A stretch of 64,000 nucleotides of DNA from Halichoerus grypus (GCF_964656455.1 NC_135724.1:14646919-14710918); one strand, 5' to 3'; shown: positions 32,740-44,619, counted from the stretch's first letter. The notes: generated by a model not told the origin, from the letters alone. Translations and numbers: made by a program.

Positions 32740-32795
32740 CGCTGAATGGTTTTATAGTGAACATGTATTACCTTTAAAATTAAAAATAGCAGTGA
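32740..32795 (+). repeat. Old LINE-1 3' terminus, continuation of 31690-31995
   Basis: 'gaacatgtattacctttaaa' and 'attaaaaatag' is the characteristic end of the same old LINE-1 3' UTR, displaced by the inserted antisense copy. Confidence 0.6.
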
Positions 32796-33069
32796 AATTA
32801 TTTCTATTAAAAATTGATGTGATAAATACTTCTATCTCATAGATGAAACATGTTCCAGGAAAAAAAAAGGGCTTTAGACTTGGAACTAAAAGTCTTGTTT
32901 GGGGTTCACAATACCATTCTCTCTAGTTGAATGTCTATTTCAGTATCCTCATAATAAAAAGTTAAAAAAAAAAAGAGGGGTTTGAATTTTAGTTTGATTT
33001 CATTTCTGACTTTGATTGAGATAGTTGTCTATTCTGAGCCTTATTTTCCTTATCGAGAGGCAGAATCAA

Positions 33070-33265
33070 CTGTCTTCACTGGTGATTTTGAGCCAGTTAC
33101 TTAGATGTTCTGTTGTTTGGTTTCCCAATCTGAAAAATGGGGATGATGATGATGATGATGTTAAAATAAATTTTGAACATTTGTTGTGGGGATTAAATAA
33201 AATACTTGGCACCTAGTAAGTATTCCCCAAGTACAAGTTGCATCTGCACTAGAAGTGATACAACA
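33070..33265 (+). repeat. MIR SINE with internal (GAT)n expansion
   Basis: 'gattttgagccagttactta', 'gtttcccaatctgaaaaatg', 'gtggggattaaataaaatac', 'ttggcacctagtaagtattc' follow sense MIR. The natural 'gggatgataat' site has grown into six GAT units at 33142-33160. Confidence 0.8.
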
Positions 33266-33269
33266 AAAA

Positions 33270-35025
33270 CACAGCCTGAGCTAAGTTTTCTTTGAGAGAG
33301 TAGCCAATATAATTTGTCTCCTTTTGTAGCTAGAAAAGAGATAATGGAGGATTGAATGCAAGACTCTTGATTTTGACTCATTGAAGAAAATACCTCTTCT
33401 GTGTTCAATTATCTAACATATTTTCCTGTTTTAAAATTTGGGCTGTCATATTAAACAACACAAATATTTCTATATAATTTTATTTCCAGAAATCTCTATT
33501 GGATTATTATAATTCTTTATTATTCCATTAACTCAAAACAGTTTGTACTGCCTTGCTTGATATTCTCTGTAAATGGAGGTGATACAATTATGGTATTTTA
33601 AGTAATTTAAAGACCATGTTCCCTACCACCTATCCATTTGTATGGTATATTATTCTGTATGCATGGCTATCGGACACCAGCACACTGCCTGGTCTTTTAA
33701 TAGAGAGCCATTAACCATGTGAGGATCAGAAGTGATGTATATATTAATGATATATTTTAATTTAACACATGACAGCAAAGGAAGGCTGAGTGACAGATCA
33801 TATGTAGTTACAAATAAGGAAGAACTCATTGCTTAGGAGTGTTCAAGTCACAGGTGAATAGCACAAGGTTTTTATTCCTTCCCTGACAGAATAAATTTAT
33901 CTCCTTAAAAGTCACCTTTATGCTTTCTACTTATCATCAGGAAGGCTGCATTCTGTATTTCAATTTTATGTGGACAAGATATTAATTTTAAGTGAAAGAC
34001 ATTGTTCTCTGCTGGAATTAAATGAGGTCGTTATTGGTTTGAGTGGTAAAGGTGGGGGGGTTCAGGCTCATGTTTGGCTTTAATGAGAGAAGTGCTATGT
34101 GAATATGGTCCTCTTGACTTTTTTGGCACAGAAAGCAAAATATAAATGGGGCAGTGGAATTGAAAGCCCATCAGGAGCCTCTCTAAGTACCTGGCATCAG
34201 GGTGCACATCTGATACCATCAGAAAGGGAGTATAGTGTAAGAATATATCAGTCCTTTCTCAGTGAAGAGATAGGTAGGGCTACTTAGAATTGATTTTAGA
34301 TAGAGGAGCTTGAAGAAGAGCATTAACTTCTGCTGTTGAGAAAGGGACTTCAGAGGTCACCTAGTTTAAACCAAAGTTTAATCCTTTCAGCAATAACGTC
34401 TATCCATTTCTTAAACACCTCTAGAAAGAGAGAGATTTAGCTGCTCCTCCTGATAGAGAAATGTCATCAAATTGGCAGGATAGAGAGAGTTGGTGATTAG
34501 AAAAGGATGAATATTTAAAACAACCTTAACTTGTTGCATATCTGAGAGAAAATAAATGAGATTTTGTTCAAATAAGGCCAAGAAGACCAATTCAGCTCTA
34601 TTTAGGGAAGGTTCAGGTGACTGTAGAGGAGCACAAGCTAATTAAAATTCAGTAGTGCCCAGTTCTCCTGCCCGCCATGGCCACACTTCCTGAAAGGGAA
34701 GTTTATATAACTTTCATTTTCTCACTTCCCATTCACTTTGCAACTTACTGATATCTGGCTTTGCCTTCCCTAGTCAATTGAAGTGGCTTTTGAAACTCAC
34801 CCAAGGTGTTCTTGCCTAGTTGGCGGACACTTTTCAAGCTTATATGATTTGACCTCTCTCTTGTATTTGAGAGAGGAGGAAGGTTCTCACAAGTATTCCA
34901 AAATACACAGTTTCCTGTTATTCCCTTAAATGTTGTGATGGGGGAGGGCTGGGCTTTCTGTAGCTTCCGCTCCAAATCAAGGGAGGTTGAACTGTGCTAA
35001 CCACATCTTTAGTCTTCCCTTTTTG
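33270..35025. other. Unique sequence
   Basis: About 1.75 kb with small open frames only (up to 76 codons) and no domain recognised. Around 34335-34385 'gggacttcagaggtcaccta' may be a diverged fragment of the L3/MIR-like family. Otherwise nothing is recognised. Confidence 0.35.
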
Positions 35026-35029
35026 TTTT

Positions 35030-35255
35030 GATATTTAACGAGCATTCGGCCAAGCATTGTGTTCTGTGCTTTACAATACATTATCTGATTTAATGCCCTG
35101 TGATATCAGCAGGAGGGAGATAGCATCACTTTCAGTTTACAGGTGAGAAAACTGAAGTTCATAGAGGAGGTTAAGTACTTGCTCAGAGTTATGTAGCTAG
35201 TGAGCAGTGGAGCCTGGATTTAAACCAGCACGGAGCCCTTGTCAGGTACAGAGTA
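35030..35255 (-). repeat. MIR SINE, nearly full length, antisense
   Basis: 'tgtgttctgtgctttacaat', 'acattatctgatttaatgcc', 'tacaggtgagaaaactgaag', 'ttaagtacttgctcagagtt', 'gtagctagtgagcagtggag', 'cctggatttaaaccagcacg' is a clear antisense MIR. Confidence 0.9.
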
Positions 35256-35529
35256 ACAGAGGACTCAGAGAAGGTACTCACATGGGCAGGAATCGGCTGC
35301 TCAGGACCTATGTTGCGGTGGCAGGTATAAGCTGAGGTGGCAGAATGGTACTGGGATGAACAGGTAGGTACCTGTGAAAGTTGGTGAGCTGGCTTCAGAC
35401 TGGCTGTGTAGGGAAGCAGAGAACAGGAATAGAGTCCTGACGTGAACTTAGATTTAAACCTCTCTTCCCAAAAGAGAATTGTTGGTTTAGCTCATCACAC
35501 TCAGAATGACTAATTAAATGTCTGTTCAT

Positions 35530-36000
35530 CCCATAGGTCATGGACTTTGCTCACCTTTTTTACTGCTGAATCTTCAACCTATAAGACAAAGGCAATTATT
35601 GAATATTTACTGAATGTTACATACCCCTTTCTTTTTGAAATTCTCTGACATCTATGAAAACCACTCTCTGTAGGTTTTCCCCTTAACTTATTGGCTGCTC
35701 CTCACCAGTCTGTGTGTTCTACTTTCTCTTGACCTTCTGTTGTTTCCCAGGAGTCTACTCCTAACATACATGTCAATCTACCATATTTATGTTGTAGGGG
35801 TTATGAACTCCACCCAGTGATGTTAGCCAGCCTGTATTTATTGCCTCCAAAATCTCTAGTTTAGTTTGAATTTTTTTCCTGAGCATGTAACTCTATGTTC
35901 CAACTGTTTCCTAGTAAACTCCACTTTGGAGTCCCACGGGCACTTCAAATTCAATAAATATAATATGCCCCAAATGAACACACTAAGCCTCCTTATTCAA
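35530..36000 (+). repeat. LINE-2 fragments
   Basis: The left part (35530-35625, 'catggactttgctcaccttt', 'ttattgaatatttactgaat') is an L2 3' end. The following part (35640-36000, 'ccaactgtttcctagtaaac', 'tccactttggagtcccacgg', 'gcacttcaaattcaataaat', 'gccccaaatgaac') matches an L2 ORF2 segment that lies upstream in the intact element. Order suggests two separate or rearranged copies. Confidence 0.55.
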
Positions 36001-36009
36001 ATATTTGTG

Positions 36010-36940
36010 TGTCTCTGTCTTTAGATATTTTTAGTCTAAGGGGAAGGTCTAGAGCTTTCATTAGATAATATAAAAGTTCCATGGCTCAAGAAAAGCTTAG
36101 AGCCACTGTACATTCCTCCTTAAGATAGAACTCTTTCCTGTGAATCATGATCCCAGTGGTTGGGGCAGATACTTCTGTGCAGACTTACAAATCCTGGCCA
36201 TTGCAGTATTTTCATCTCAGTCTCATGCCCCTTGTGAGGATAACACAGTCACTTGGTTTACACATATGGCAGCTTGCTTTGCTGTGCTAGCATTCATCAT
36301 ATGCTTACCCTCGTTCTGCTTTTAGGACTGGCCTTCCTGTTAGTGTTTGGGCTCCTCTATTAAACTGAAATGAATTGAGGCAAGGCAAACGTATGCAGGA
36401 TACGAAAAAGGGAAAAACTTAAAGACAGAGTAGACAACCATATCAGGTGATGCAGAATTAGGAAGGAAAATGAGAGAAGAGAGGAGGTAATTAGGGGGAT
36501 TAGGAGGTAATTGGTAATTTCTGAGTAAATAATTTGAGAGGAATTGTGGGAAAGGAAGACAGATGACAAGGTGATGGAAAGGGTGTAGATAATGAAGGAG
36601 ATGTGAAGAATTATAAGATGCCAGAAGAGGCAGCAGTGAAATTCCTGACTCTGGAGCCCAAATTGAGAGATGAAGGACTTGAAGAATGTGAAGAAAGGGA
36701 TTAGAGTTCTTGATGAAGGTTAAGTTCAGGAGCCAGTAAGGTAGTGGGAGAGAGTTGAGAGTAGGAAACAGTTTAAGAGTGTGAGCCCTAGAGTCAAAGT
36801 CTTGTGTTTGGTGCCTTCCTCAGCGATGCTGAGGTGGTTGAAGTGCATTATTTTCATGGCTAGTTTAGCAGAACAGAGATGAAATGGGTGAGAGGGTGGG
36901 GGGCAGTGTGTGTGGCGATTTTAAAACAGGTGTGCATGTT
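36010..36940. other. Unique sequence with purine-rich block
   Basis: From 36360 to 36720 the plus strand is strongly purine-biased (A/G) without simple repetition. The minus-strand 69-codon frame there is Ser/Leu/Phe-rich for that reason. No gene or repeat is recognised. Confidence 0.35.
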
Positions 36941-36944
36941 CTAT

Positions 36945-37455
36945 GATATTCTTCTCATAAGAGGCGCAGTTGAATACACTTCCCCTTAAATATGGGCTGG
37001 TCCCAGGGACTGGCTTCTAACGATGTGCTGGAAGTGATGCTGTGTAGCTTGTGCGACAAGGTCGCAAAAGGCAGTGTCACTTCCATCGGGCTCTCTTGAG
37101 AGATGCTTCTCTTTGGAACCCAGTGACTGTGCTCTGAGGAAGCCCAGGTCACATGGAAAGATCTACGGGGAGAGGCACTGACAGCGTGAACCAGCTCTCA
37201 GCCTGGGCCGAGCTCCCAGCTAAAATCCAGCAGTACTCTGGCAGTCCCGAAAGGAACCCTCTGGGAAGCAGATCCTCAAGCCTTTGGTTGCACCATCCAG
37301 GCTGCTGCCATGTGGAGCAGAGAGGAGCCTTTCCTGCTGGTCCCTGCCCAAATTGTGGATTTGTGAGGAAAATGTGTGATTATTACTGTTTTAAGCCACT
37401 AAATCTGGGTGGTTTGTGTGCAGCAACAGAAAACGGGAGCAGGGTTTCAGCAAGG
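36945..37455 (+). repeat. MLT1-type MaLR LTR
   Basis: 'ccttaaatatgggctggtcc', 'gactggcttctaacgatgtg', 'gaagtgatgctgtgtagctt', 'gaagcccaggtcacatg', 'gtgtgattattactgtttta', 'agccactaaatctgggtggt' and 'gcagcaacagaaaac' run in the order of MLT1 LTRs. The 135-codon open frame at 37153-37560 is read mostly through this LTR and has no LTR-independent support. Confidence 0.88.
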
Positions 37456-37484
37456 TCAACAGAGAGATGTTTCTGTATGTCAGT

Positions 37485-37705
37485 GTGGTCTGTCCAGAGA
37501 GCAAAAATGTTGGACACAGGGCGATCTGAGTTCAGATCTTTGACCACCTGTGTGACTTAGAATGTTTCTGAACTCCATTTGTCCTGTCTTGAAAGTGTGG
37601 ATGATACGGACCTCAGGGATTACTATGCAATTTAGAAATAATTGGTATAAAGTCAGTCGCTGTCCTATGATAGTCATTAGCAAATGGTAGCTCTTCTTTT
37701 TATTG
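37485..37705 (+). repeat. MIR SINE
   Basis: 'gatctgagttcagatctttg', 'accacctgtgtgacttagaa', 'atgatacggacctcagggat' and 'ggtagctcttctttttattg' correspond to sense MIR; the copy is followed directly by another. Confidence 0.7.
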
Positions 37706-37719
37706 TTGGGGAAGCCTGG

Positions 37720-37965
37720 GTGGAGCCTGGGCTGTGGCATCAGTTATATTTGTGTTTACCTTCTGGTTCCCTTGGCTAACTAAATGTGTGGCTTTGGGCA
37801 AGTTATGGAACTGGTCTGAATCATGCATTCTTCTTGTGTAAACGGAGGATGAAACCTACCTTGCAGGGTTGTTGGAGATTAGAATCTGTAAGACAGATTA
37901 GCACTAGCATAGTGATTGGCACATGGTAGGTACTCAACAAGTAGTAACATACTAATTATATATGT
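37720..37965 (+). repeat. MIR SINE, tandem with previous
   Basis: 'gagcctgggctgtggcatca', 'gtgtggctttgggcaagtta', 'gcagggttgttggagattag', 'gtgattggcacatggtaggt' and 'actcaacaagtagtaac' match a sense MIR to its 3' end. Confidence 0.88.
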
Positions 37966-37969
37966 GATC

Positions 37970-38785
37970 ATTACTATGATACCCCTGAACTTACTATGGC
38001 TACTGGCAGGAGTAGGGCAGACTTAAAAATTCTGAGATAAGCACTGAAACCTTGGATGCAGTTAGAGGAAGGTTCTAGTAGAGATGGTGATGAAGTTTCA
38101 GGAAGGATGATATTAATAATTAATATAAGTTGCAATAGAAGAAACTTTTGAATGATGAGAGTAAGAAAAAGACTTCAAAAAAACATTTAGAGCAACCCCT
38201 TTCTTCCACTAGTACTGAGAATAGGAGGAAATAGGCTTAGGAGATTAGAAAAATAATGAGTTTCTAAATATTAGAAAAGGCCACAAAACTCCACCATAAT
38301 GGATTTGAAGTTGTGAGAGAACAAGGAAGGTAGAGAGACTGAAAGGGACGTAATATGATTGATAAGCAGGATTAGTTTTAGGAATTGCACTAAAGAAGGG
38401 GGAGATGAAAATCTCTCCATCATTCACATTAGCCGCACCCTTTGGCTTGCATAGACTTGTGGTCCTCCACTGGTCCTCCATCTTTGGGCTGAATCTCTCT
38501 CAAATTTCCTTAGATAGGAAATTATTCTTTTCTCAAAAGATTATCAATCAGTAATTTACTAGCTCGATGTCTGGGAACCCGCATCCTGAATTCTTCCCAT
38601 ATCTACCAATGTCAGTCTTTTCAAGGATCTTGCCCTTTGAACATGTCCCATTCCATAGTTAATGGCTACTGAGCATCTCTTTTGGCCTGGACATAATAAC
38701 AAGGTATATACTTAACAGCTCCTTAGAAAGGTATATGTCAGCCTCTGGAAACTTCTTTTTAAAAAATTGTTTTACCTATCTAATT
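37970..38785. other. Unique sequence
   Basis: No gene or named repeat found. Confidence 0.35.
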
Positions 38786-38789
38786 AGCA

Positions 38790-38985
38790 TGATGTGTTCA
38801 CCTGTCTTCTGTACCTTTGCTATAACATCAGTCATTCATTTGATATTTACAGAGTATCTACTATGTACTAGTCACTGGTCTAGACCCCCTATCTTCCTGC
38901 AGCTTATAATCTATGGTGGGGCCTGGGGAAGGGGTGGCAGTGATGAGGAGATAGACAATAAACAAATAGACAAGTCCCACTAGAA
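38790..38985 (-). repeat. Ancient interspersed repeat fragment
   Basis: 'cagtcattcatttgatattt', 'tatctactatgtactagtca', 'ctgcagcttataatctatgg' and 'gatagacaataaacaaatag' match the common old pattern 'attgagcacctactatgtgccaggcac ... gacagacaataaacaaat'. I am sure it is repeat-derived, less sure of the family or of the strand. Confidence 0.5.
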
Positions 38986-39084
38986 GGAGCATCCATGACA
39001 CACAATATACCTTGACTAGCTACAAGTGCAAAACTCTTATGTGCCTAAGAGAGTGCAGGTGTTGGGTATGTTAAGAGAGGGAAA

Positions 39085-39300
39085 GGGGAGCCTGGGAGGC
39101 TGAGACAGTTAAGTGTCTGACTCTTGGTTTTGGCTCAGGTCATGATCTCAGGGTCGTGGGATCGAGCCCCACGTCAGGCTCCACGCTTAGGGCAGAGTCA
39201 GCTTGAGATTCCCTGCTTCTCCCTCTCTCCCAGCCCCTGCCCCTGCTTGTGCTCTCTCTATCTCTCAAATAAATAAAGAAATAAAATCTTAAAAAAAAGG
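39085..39300 (+). repeat. SINEC SINE, older subfamily
   Basis: 'gggagcctgggaggctgaga', 'ttggttttggctcaggtcat', 'gatctcagggtcgtgggatc', 'cagcttgagattccctgctt' and an A-rich tail. 'gactcttggttttggctcag' is diagnostic of an older SINEC lineage than the 'cttcggctcagg' copies. A short target duplication 'agagagggaaa' is seen at about 39073 and 39308. The 130-codon minus-strand frame is its shadow. Confidence 0.92.
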
Positions 39301-39309
39301 GTGGGGAGA

Positions 39310-41540
39310 GAGAGAGGGAAAAGCATAAGTGGCCTGGGAGGCTGCCCGCCATCCTGCCTGCCCACACTGTACACTCAGCACTGGAGAACAGGCGGGTCCT
39401 ACTTGCCTGGCTTAGTCTTGCACCATCCATATGCAACTTCCCAGACCCTACTGGAGTTTTTGTCTCCCCTTTCTCCTTTCCATCCCTTACAGGGTACTGG
39501 GCTTTAGGGAGCCAAGATATGGGTCCATTCAAGTCTTTGAGACAGCGCCATGATAAAGGTCCTTGAAAGTTTGTCCAGAGAGTAATGCTAGCAAAAATGC
39601 CACCTGCAATGAGATAAGGGGCTTGTGCCGGAATAGAAATCAGTGCCCTGTGTCCTCTATAAAGAAAATCTCACTGTGGAAAAGATGTCAGCTGAACTAT
39701 ATGGTTTTCTTAGTGATTTACATGATTTACATTCTAGTGTTGGCTCCCTGTCTTGTCACAGATTGGGAACAAGTAGTTCATGGAGAGGTCTGTGGGTCAC
39801 ACTTTGAGTGGCTTGCTCTAAAGCGTAAATTGCAAATTAGGGAACCATCTTACTGTATCCAGCCTGCAGATATGTTTTCTTTGGCCTGCGCACTGTTGTC
39901 AGCATTTTAAGTGGAAAGATTTTTCCATAAATTTCTACATTTCCAATACCTCTTAATCACGCCTTTGTTTTGTGTTCCTTCAACATCTGATGTCTTGAGG
40001 TCCCATATTCCTACATGGCAACACTCAGAGGGAACTGAGAAGTGACTGTCCTTTTTATATTGGGCATATACCGTTAGGGAACCCAAGGGACCCATTTGGG
40101 CCCACTTTATTTATGTTGCCTGCTGGCCCCTAGAGGCATTTGATTTGATATCCCCTTAGAATCATGGGGGTCACTGAACAAGCATGATTGTAGCTCAGCC
40201 CTAGGAGGAAGAAGGACTGGTTGGGGTGTGATTAAGAATGCTCCTCCTTTTCTTTCCTTTATTCTTCCATCCATTCATGGAGTCTTCTCTAATATCCTCT
40301 CCATCATAAAATCACTAAAAACTTGTTGTGTTGAACCTGCTGAGTGATGAGATTGGGAGAGGAGAGTGGAGGACAGGTGACTATGCCAAAGTTCTTTCAT
40401 GCACAGCAAAGCCACAGTGCCAATCTGTCAGGCACTGTTTTTCCAGGAACCTGGGGAGCCATTAAATCTATAGACCTGAGAACAAACCAGCGAGGGGTAA
40501 GAGGGGTAAGAGGGTGTCTCAGAGGCCCAGCCCTGTGTACCACTGCTAACTGCTCAGAGATGAATTACCATTAACCTAATCCTGCTTTAGAAACTGCCTT
40601 TTGGTTTTCTAATGGTTCAGTGATCTTCTTGTTACAAAGATTCTCATTTCACTGCTCCCTCTAATCCTTACAAATTTTACAAAATGGTTTTTGATCTGAC
40701 TTCTCGGAAAGCACACACTAGTCTCCAGTTTTAGTCAGATTTCTTGATGCCAGGTTTTCATTGGTTTAAAGCCTTGAATATATTGTGTTGTACAAAGTAC
40801 ACTAATTGAAATTGGGAATTATAAGAGAGTACTTGTGATGCATAAGACTTGGTTTTGAGTAAGACTTCAGTTAGACAGACTTGGGTAAAGTTCTGGAAAC
40901 CACTGTGATATTCTAAAACAGAAACCCTGCCTGGCAGATTCCCATGACCACATGACCAGCCCTTTGCTTGGTGCTTTCTGAGTTTTGTTTGCATTTTGCT
41001 TGGTTTTTATTTATTTACTTAGCATAAAATAGCATAAGATCTTATGGCTCTTGAGCTGAGAGAGATGGGATGCTGGTGGTGTCCTCATTTCTTCAGTCTA
41101 AAGCCAGTTGAATTTAGAATTTTAAGCAAGGCATGATGGGTGAGAGAATATAAGAAGAACATAAGTGTATAAGTGAAAAATAAGGCATTTTTACTAAATG
41201 TAAAATATTCTACAGTATAAATAGAATATAGGAATGTTGAAGAGACACAAAATAAAGGCAGAATCAAAGTTGGGTACTATTAAATACTTAAAAGACCGTG
41301 GCTTTACTGAAGGTACTAGGTCCCATTCCTGTCAGCATGGCCATATTTTATGGGCACGAAGACCATTCAGTGTTTCTTTGTCTCACCAACTTCAGTGTAA
41401 TTTATTGAACACCTGTGTGCAGTTTATATTTATTACTTATTTAGTTCACCTAATAAAAAGGATAGAGTACCTGGATGAGCCCAAGCCCTTAATTTGGTTC
41501 TTTCTAAAGTTCCACCCTTCCCTGTATCCATATCTTCTGT
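39310..41540. other. Unique sequence
   Basis: About 2.2 kb; the largest open frames are 115 codons (39563-39910) and 102 codons (41234-41542), neither with a recognisable domain. No named repeat is recognised. Two 'ggggtaagag' words occur in tandem near 40497. Confidence 0.35.
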
Positions 41541-41544
41541 AATC

Positions 41545-42017
41545 TGACTGTAACTCCGCCCATTAAGAGGTGTAGTTTTCTTCCTCTACTTGGAATCCGG
41601 GTGACTTTATGATCTGCTTTGGTCAGTAGAAAGCAGCAGAAGTGAGAGCGGCCTCAAGCAGAAGTTCGAAGGCTGGGCCTTGTATGCTTTCTCTCTCTCT
41701 CTCTCTCTGAACTCAACTATACCGTGAGAATAAGCTTGGTCCGTTGGAGGGTGAGGGGCTTTGTGGGGTGGAGCTGAGTAAGCCCATCCCAGCAGCCAAG
41801 CTCCCAGATAAGCTGAAGAGTCTAGCCAAGATTAGAAAATGTTCCTAGCTGGCTTGAAGCTGACTACAGATGCATGAGTAAGTGTCATTGAACCCAGCTG
41901 AGGCTGGATCCATCCAGCTAATGTTAGTCTTATGAATAATAACAAATGGTCATTGTTTTCTCTGCTTTGTGTTGCTTTGTTATAGAGCATAGTTGTAGCA
42001 ATGGAAAGGTGATACAG
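41545..42017 (+). repeat. MLT1-type MaLR LTR
   Basis: 'ggaatccgggtgactttatg', 'ctttggtcagtagaaagcag', 'cagaagtgagagcggcctca', 'ccagctgaggctggatccat' and 'gctttgttatagagcatagt' follow an MLT1-like LTR. It contains a (CT)n run at about 41690-41708. An LTR of another type follows in the opposite orientation. Confidence 0.75.
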
Positions 42018-42027
42018 AGGATATGTA

Positions 42028-42440
42028 TGTTAGTCAGCTTTGGCTACAATAAAGCTTGTATAACAAACAATTCCCAACTCTTAATGGTTTACAATATTTC
42101 TTTTTTATTTTTATTTCCCTCACAGATAGGAGGTTGGCTCCTTCAGGCTGAGGGTAGGATTCAGGACTGTTCCAAGTGTCCCTCATTCTAGGGTCAAGGG
42201 CTACCCTGGACATGGCTTTCTCACAGCAGGTGGCAGAAACACAAGAGTCAAGCTAAAATATGTGAGCAGATTTAAAGTCTTTGTTCACATCATGTCCACC
42301 AATATTCTGTTCTGTAAAGGAAGTTGCATGGCCAAGCCAAAAATCAGTGTGGTGGTGTGGAGTTGACCTATACTGCTAGAGGCCCAGCGAAGTCCTAAGG
42401 CAAGGGAATGGTGTGTAATCCTATTATAGGAAAGAAATGA
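42028..42440 (-). repeat. Old LTR-like element, antisense
   Basis: 'gttagtcagctttggctaca', 'ctcttaatggtttacaatat', 'ccctggacatggctttctca', 'aagttgcatggccaagccaa', 'aatcagtgtggtggtgtg' match the same kind of ancient element as at 5818-6400 but a different variant. Subfamily uncertain. Confidence 0.55.
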
Positions 42441-42444
42441 AGGA

Positions 42445-43935
42445 ATAGGAATAATATTTGACCACAGGGAGAGCTATTCAGAAAGCAAAATGGGGGAAAC
42501 TCTTTTCTGAAATACTTGATGAAACTCATTAATGCAATGAAGAATTTGTTGCTGAAAAAAGCCAAAACAGCCTATTAAAGACTTGTGGTGGCAGTTGATA
42601 TGCTGGGATGAATATGGAATTACTAATTTTTTCTTGAAACATACATTATTTGGAATAGGCATATGCTGAAAATGTTTTCATTTTTTTGTTCAACTCACCT
42701 GTCTGTTCCTCTTTTTGTTCACTACATTTGGGGGTTATATGATATTTCTCCTTCTCTTGGTTTTATAACTTTATCTACTTCCCTTTTAGTAGGGTTACCT
42801 TGGGTTTACAGTGTTGTAGAAATAGGAAAAAAACATTATAAAAATGGTTTTTAGTTTGAGCTGTAAAATGAGTTGAAACAACTAAACAAGAGAATAAATT
42901 AATTTTATTATAGAAATGCAGGACTCTTGCTTGCACATAATAGGCTACACAGAAAAGTGTTCTAAACACCCTATTATAGATGGTATGTCACCTGTATTAT
43001 ATACGTCACACCCTTCTCTGAGAGTTTTAGAATCTAGACATTGTTTTTTTGTGGTTGATTGTTAACATAGCTCCTTTCTTTGATAGGTCTTCCCTTGAAC
43101 ACTGCCACTTTATTATTTAGGAAGTATGACAGTCACAAAATACTTTTTCTTTGTTAAAAATGAATATATACCACTCTCTCAGTATCTACAAGCACTTATC
43201 AGAAAAATTGATTTGAAATAACATACTAAAAAAATGTGAAATACGCTGAATATTTTTGGTTGGCTTGCCCTATGGATTTGTCTGTTAAAGGTGACCTCTG
43301 CCTGCCTGTCTTCCTGTGTCAAGTGTTGAGTTGAAGTCCCTCAAGCAGGAGCACACGTGCTTGGGGGAGGGCCAGGGCCCTCTACAGAATTATTCTCCAC
43401 CTCCCTGTCTTCTCTGAATCAGCCCCTCTCTTTTTGCTGTCTCCATCTTCACATCTGAGCACATACGATGCCAGGGAATAAATCTGTTATGTCCACTGGG
43501 AGCAGTCAATGTCAGCAGAGTCCAGGGGAAAGAAAGCAGGAGATCCAGGCGGAAGGGCACTCAAGGATGGAGCCGTAGTGCAGAGACCAGCGCCCAAGGG
43601 AAAAGGAAGCAGGCCTAAGCACGTTTGAATATGGAGGAGCTAGAGACCTGCCAGCTGAGCTGAAATGATCCTTTTGAGATACCACTGATGGGACTTTCTA
43701 GCTTCAGAATACTCATTCTTGGTCATCCACCGCACCTCACTCTCCTGTCCCGGTCTTCTGTGCTTGGTTGGGGCAGGTGTGCCAAGTGATAGCAATTTAG
43801 GCAGCTCTGCCTTGAGGTTCTTTGTGTTTAACATTTCATCAACCCTGTCCCAAAACACAGTGTGGATAAAATGAATAGAGAATCCACTGAAGGGAGAAAA
43901 GAGTAGTAGAAGTAAATTCTCCATTGAGTATCTTC
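42445..43935. other. Unique sequence
   Basis: About 1.5 kb with no named repeat; open frames of 62-94 codons have no recognisable domain. Confidence 0.35.
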
Positions 43936-43939
43936 TGTT

Positions 43940-44115
43940 AAAGAATGCCAGAGCTAAAAGGACCCTAGAAGCTGTACTGTCCAGCCTCTCATTTTATAGA
44001 TGAGACTGAGGGCTAGAGAAGTAAAGTGACTTGCTCTAGGTAATGTGAATGCCAGAGCCAGTAGCAAACCCGGGCTCCTGACCCCAGGGCTGGTGCTCCT
44101 GACCCTGAACTTCCT
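43940..44115 (+). repeat. L3/MIR-related ancient repeat
   Basis: 'gagctaaaaggaccctagaa', 'cattttatagatgagactga', 'agtgacttgctctaggtaat' and 'acccgggctcctgacccca' match the ancient element 'ggaccttagaagtcatctag ... ttacagatgaggaaactgagg ... gacttgcccaaggtca'. The 71-codon frame is incidental. Confidence 0.65.
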
Positions 44116-44119
44116 TTCT

Positions 44120-44615
44120 GCCTGGCCCCTTTGAACCAGTTAACAATGATTTCTGTGCAAGGAGAAATCAGGGAAATGTCACAGTTACTGTCTGTGGCAT
44201 CAGTGGGGTTAATGAATCCTTTCACCATGCAGTCATTTTCGTGTGCCTATTCAGTTCTTCATTTAACAATATTTAATAATGTCTATTGTAAGTTCTGTAT
44301 ATGATACAGTAAGCACACAGGGCCAGTAATATTTTATGCATTCTCGTCAAGAGTGAAATTGCAAGGGCCATAAATGGCCGGATGGAAGAGGATGATGGGC
44401 ATGGCGGCTCACAAATCACGTTTACTTGGCCGAAAGAGCTGAGTGACTGTGGACGTGAGTTCTTGCTGTCTGACAGGCCCACAGGGAGCCACCTGCCGGC
44501 TGGGCAGGACATATAAAGACATCTACCATTCATGTCTCGTTCTGGTCAGAGCATGAGGGTAGCAAAGGAACGGTTGCCCTTGCTGCACATTAATCTTTAT
44601 TGCTCGCACGTATGG
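44120..44615. other. Unique sequence
   Basis: An 86-codon minus-strand frame at 44273-44533 has no recognisable domain. No repeat recognised. Confidence 0.35.
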
Positions 44616-44619
44616 CGAA

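Noticed and set aside
37153..37560. A 135-codon plus-strand open frame
   Set aside because: It is mostly the translation of an MLT1-type LTR.
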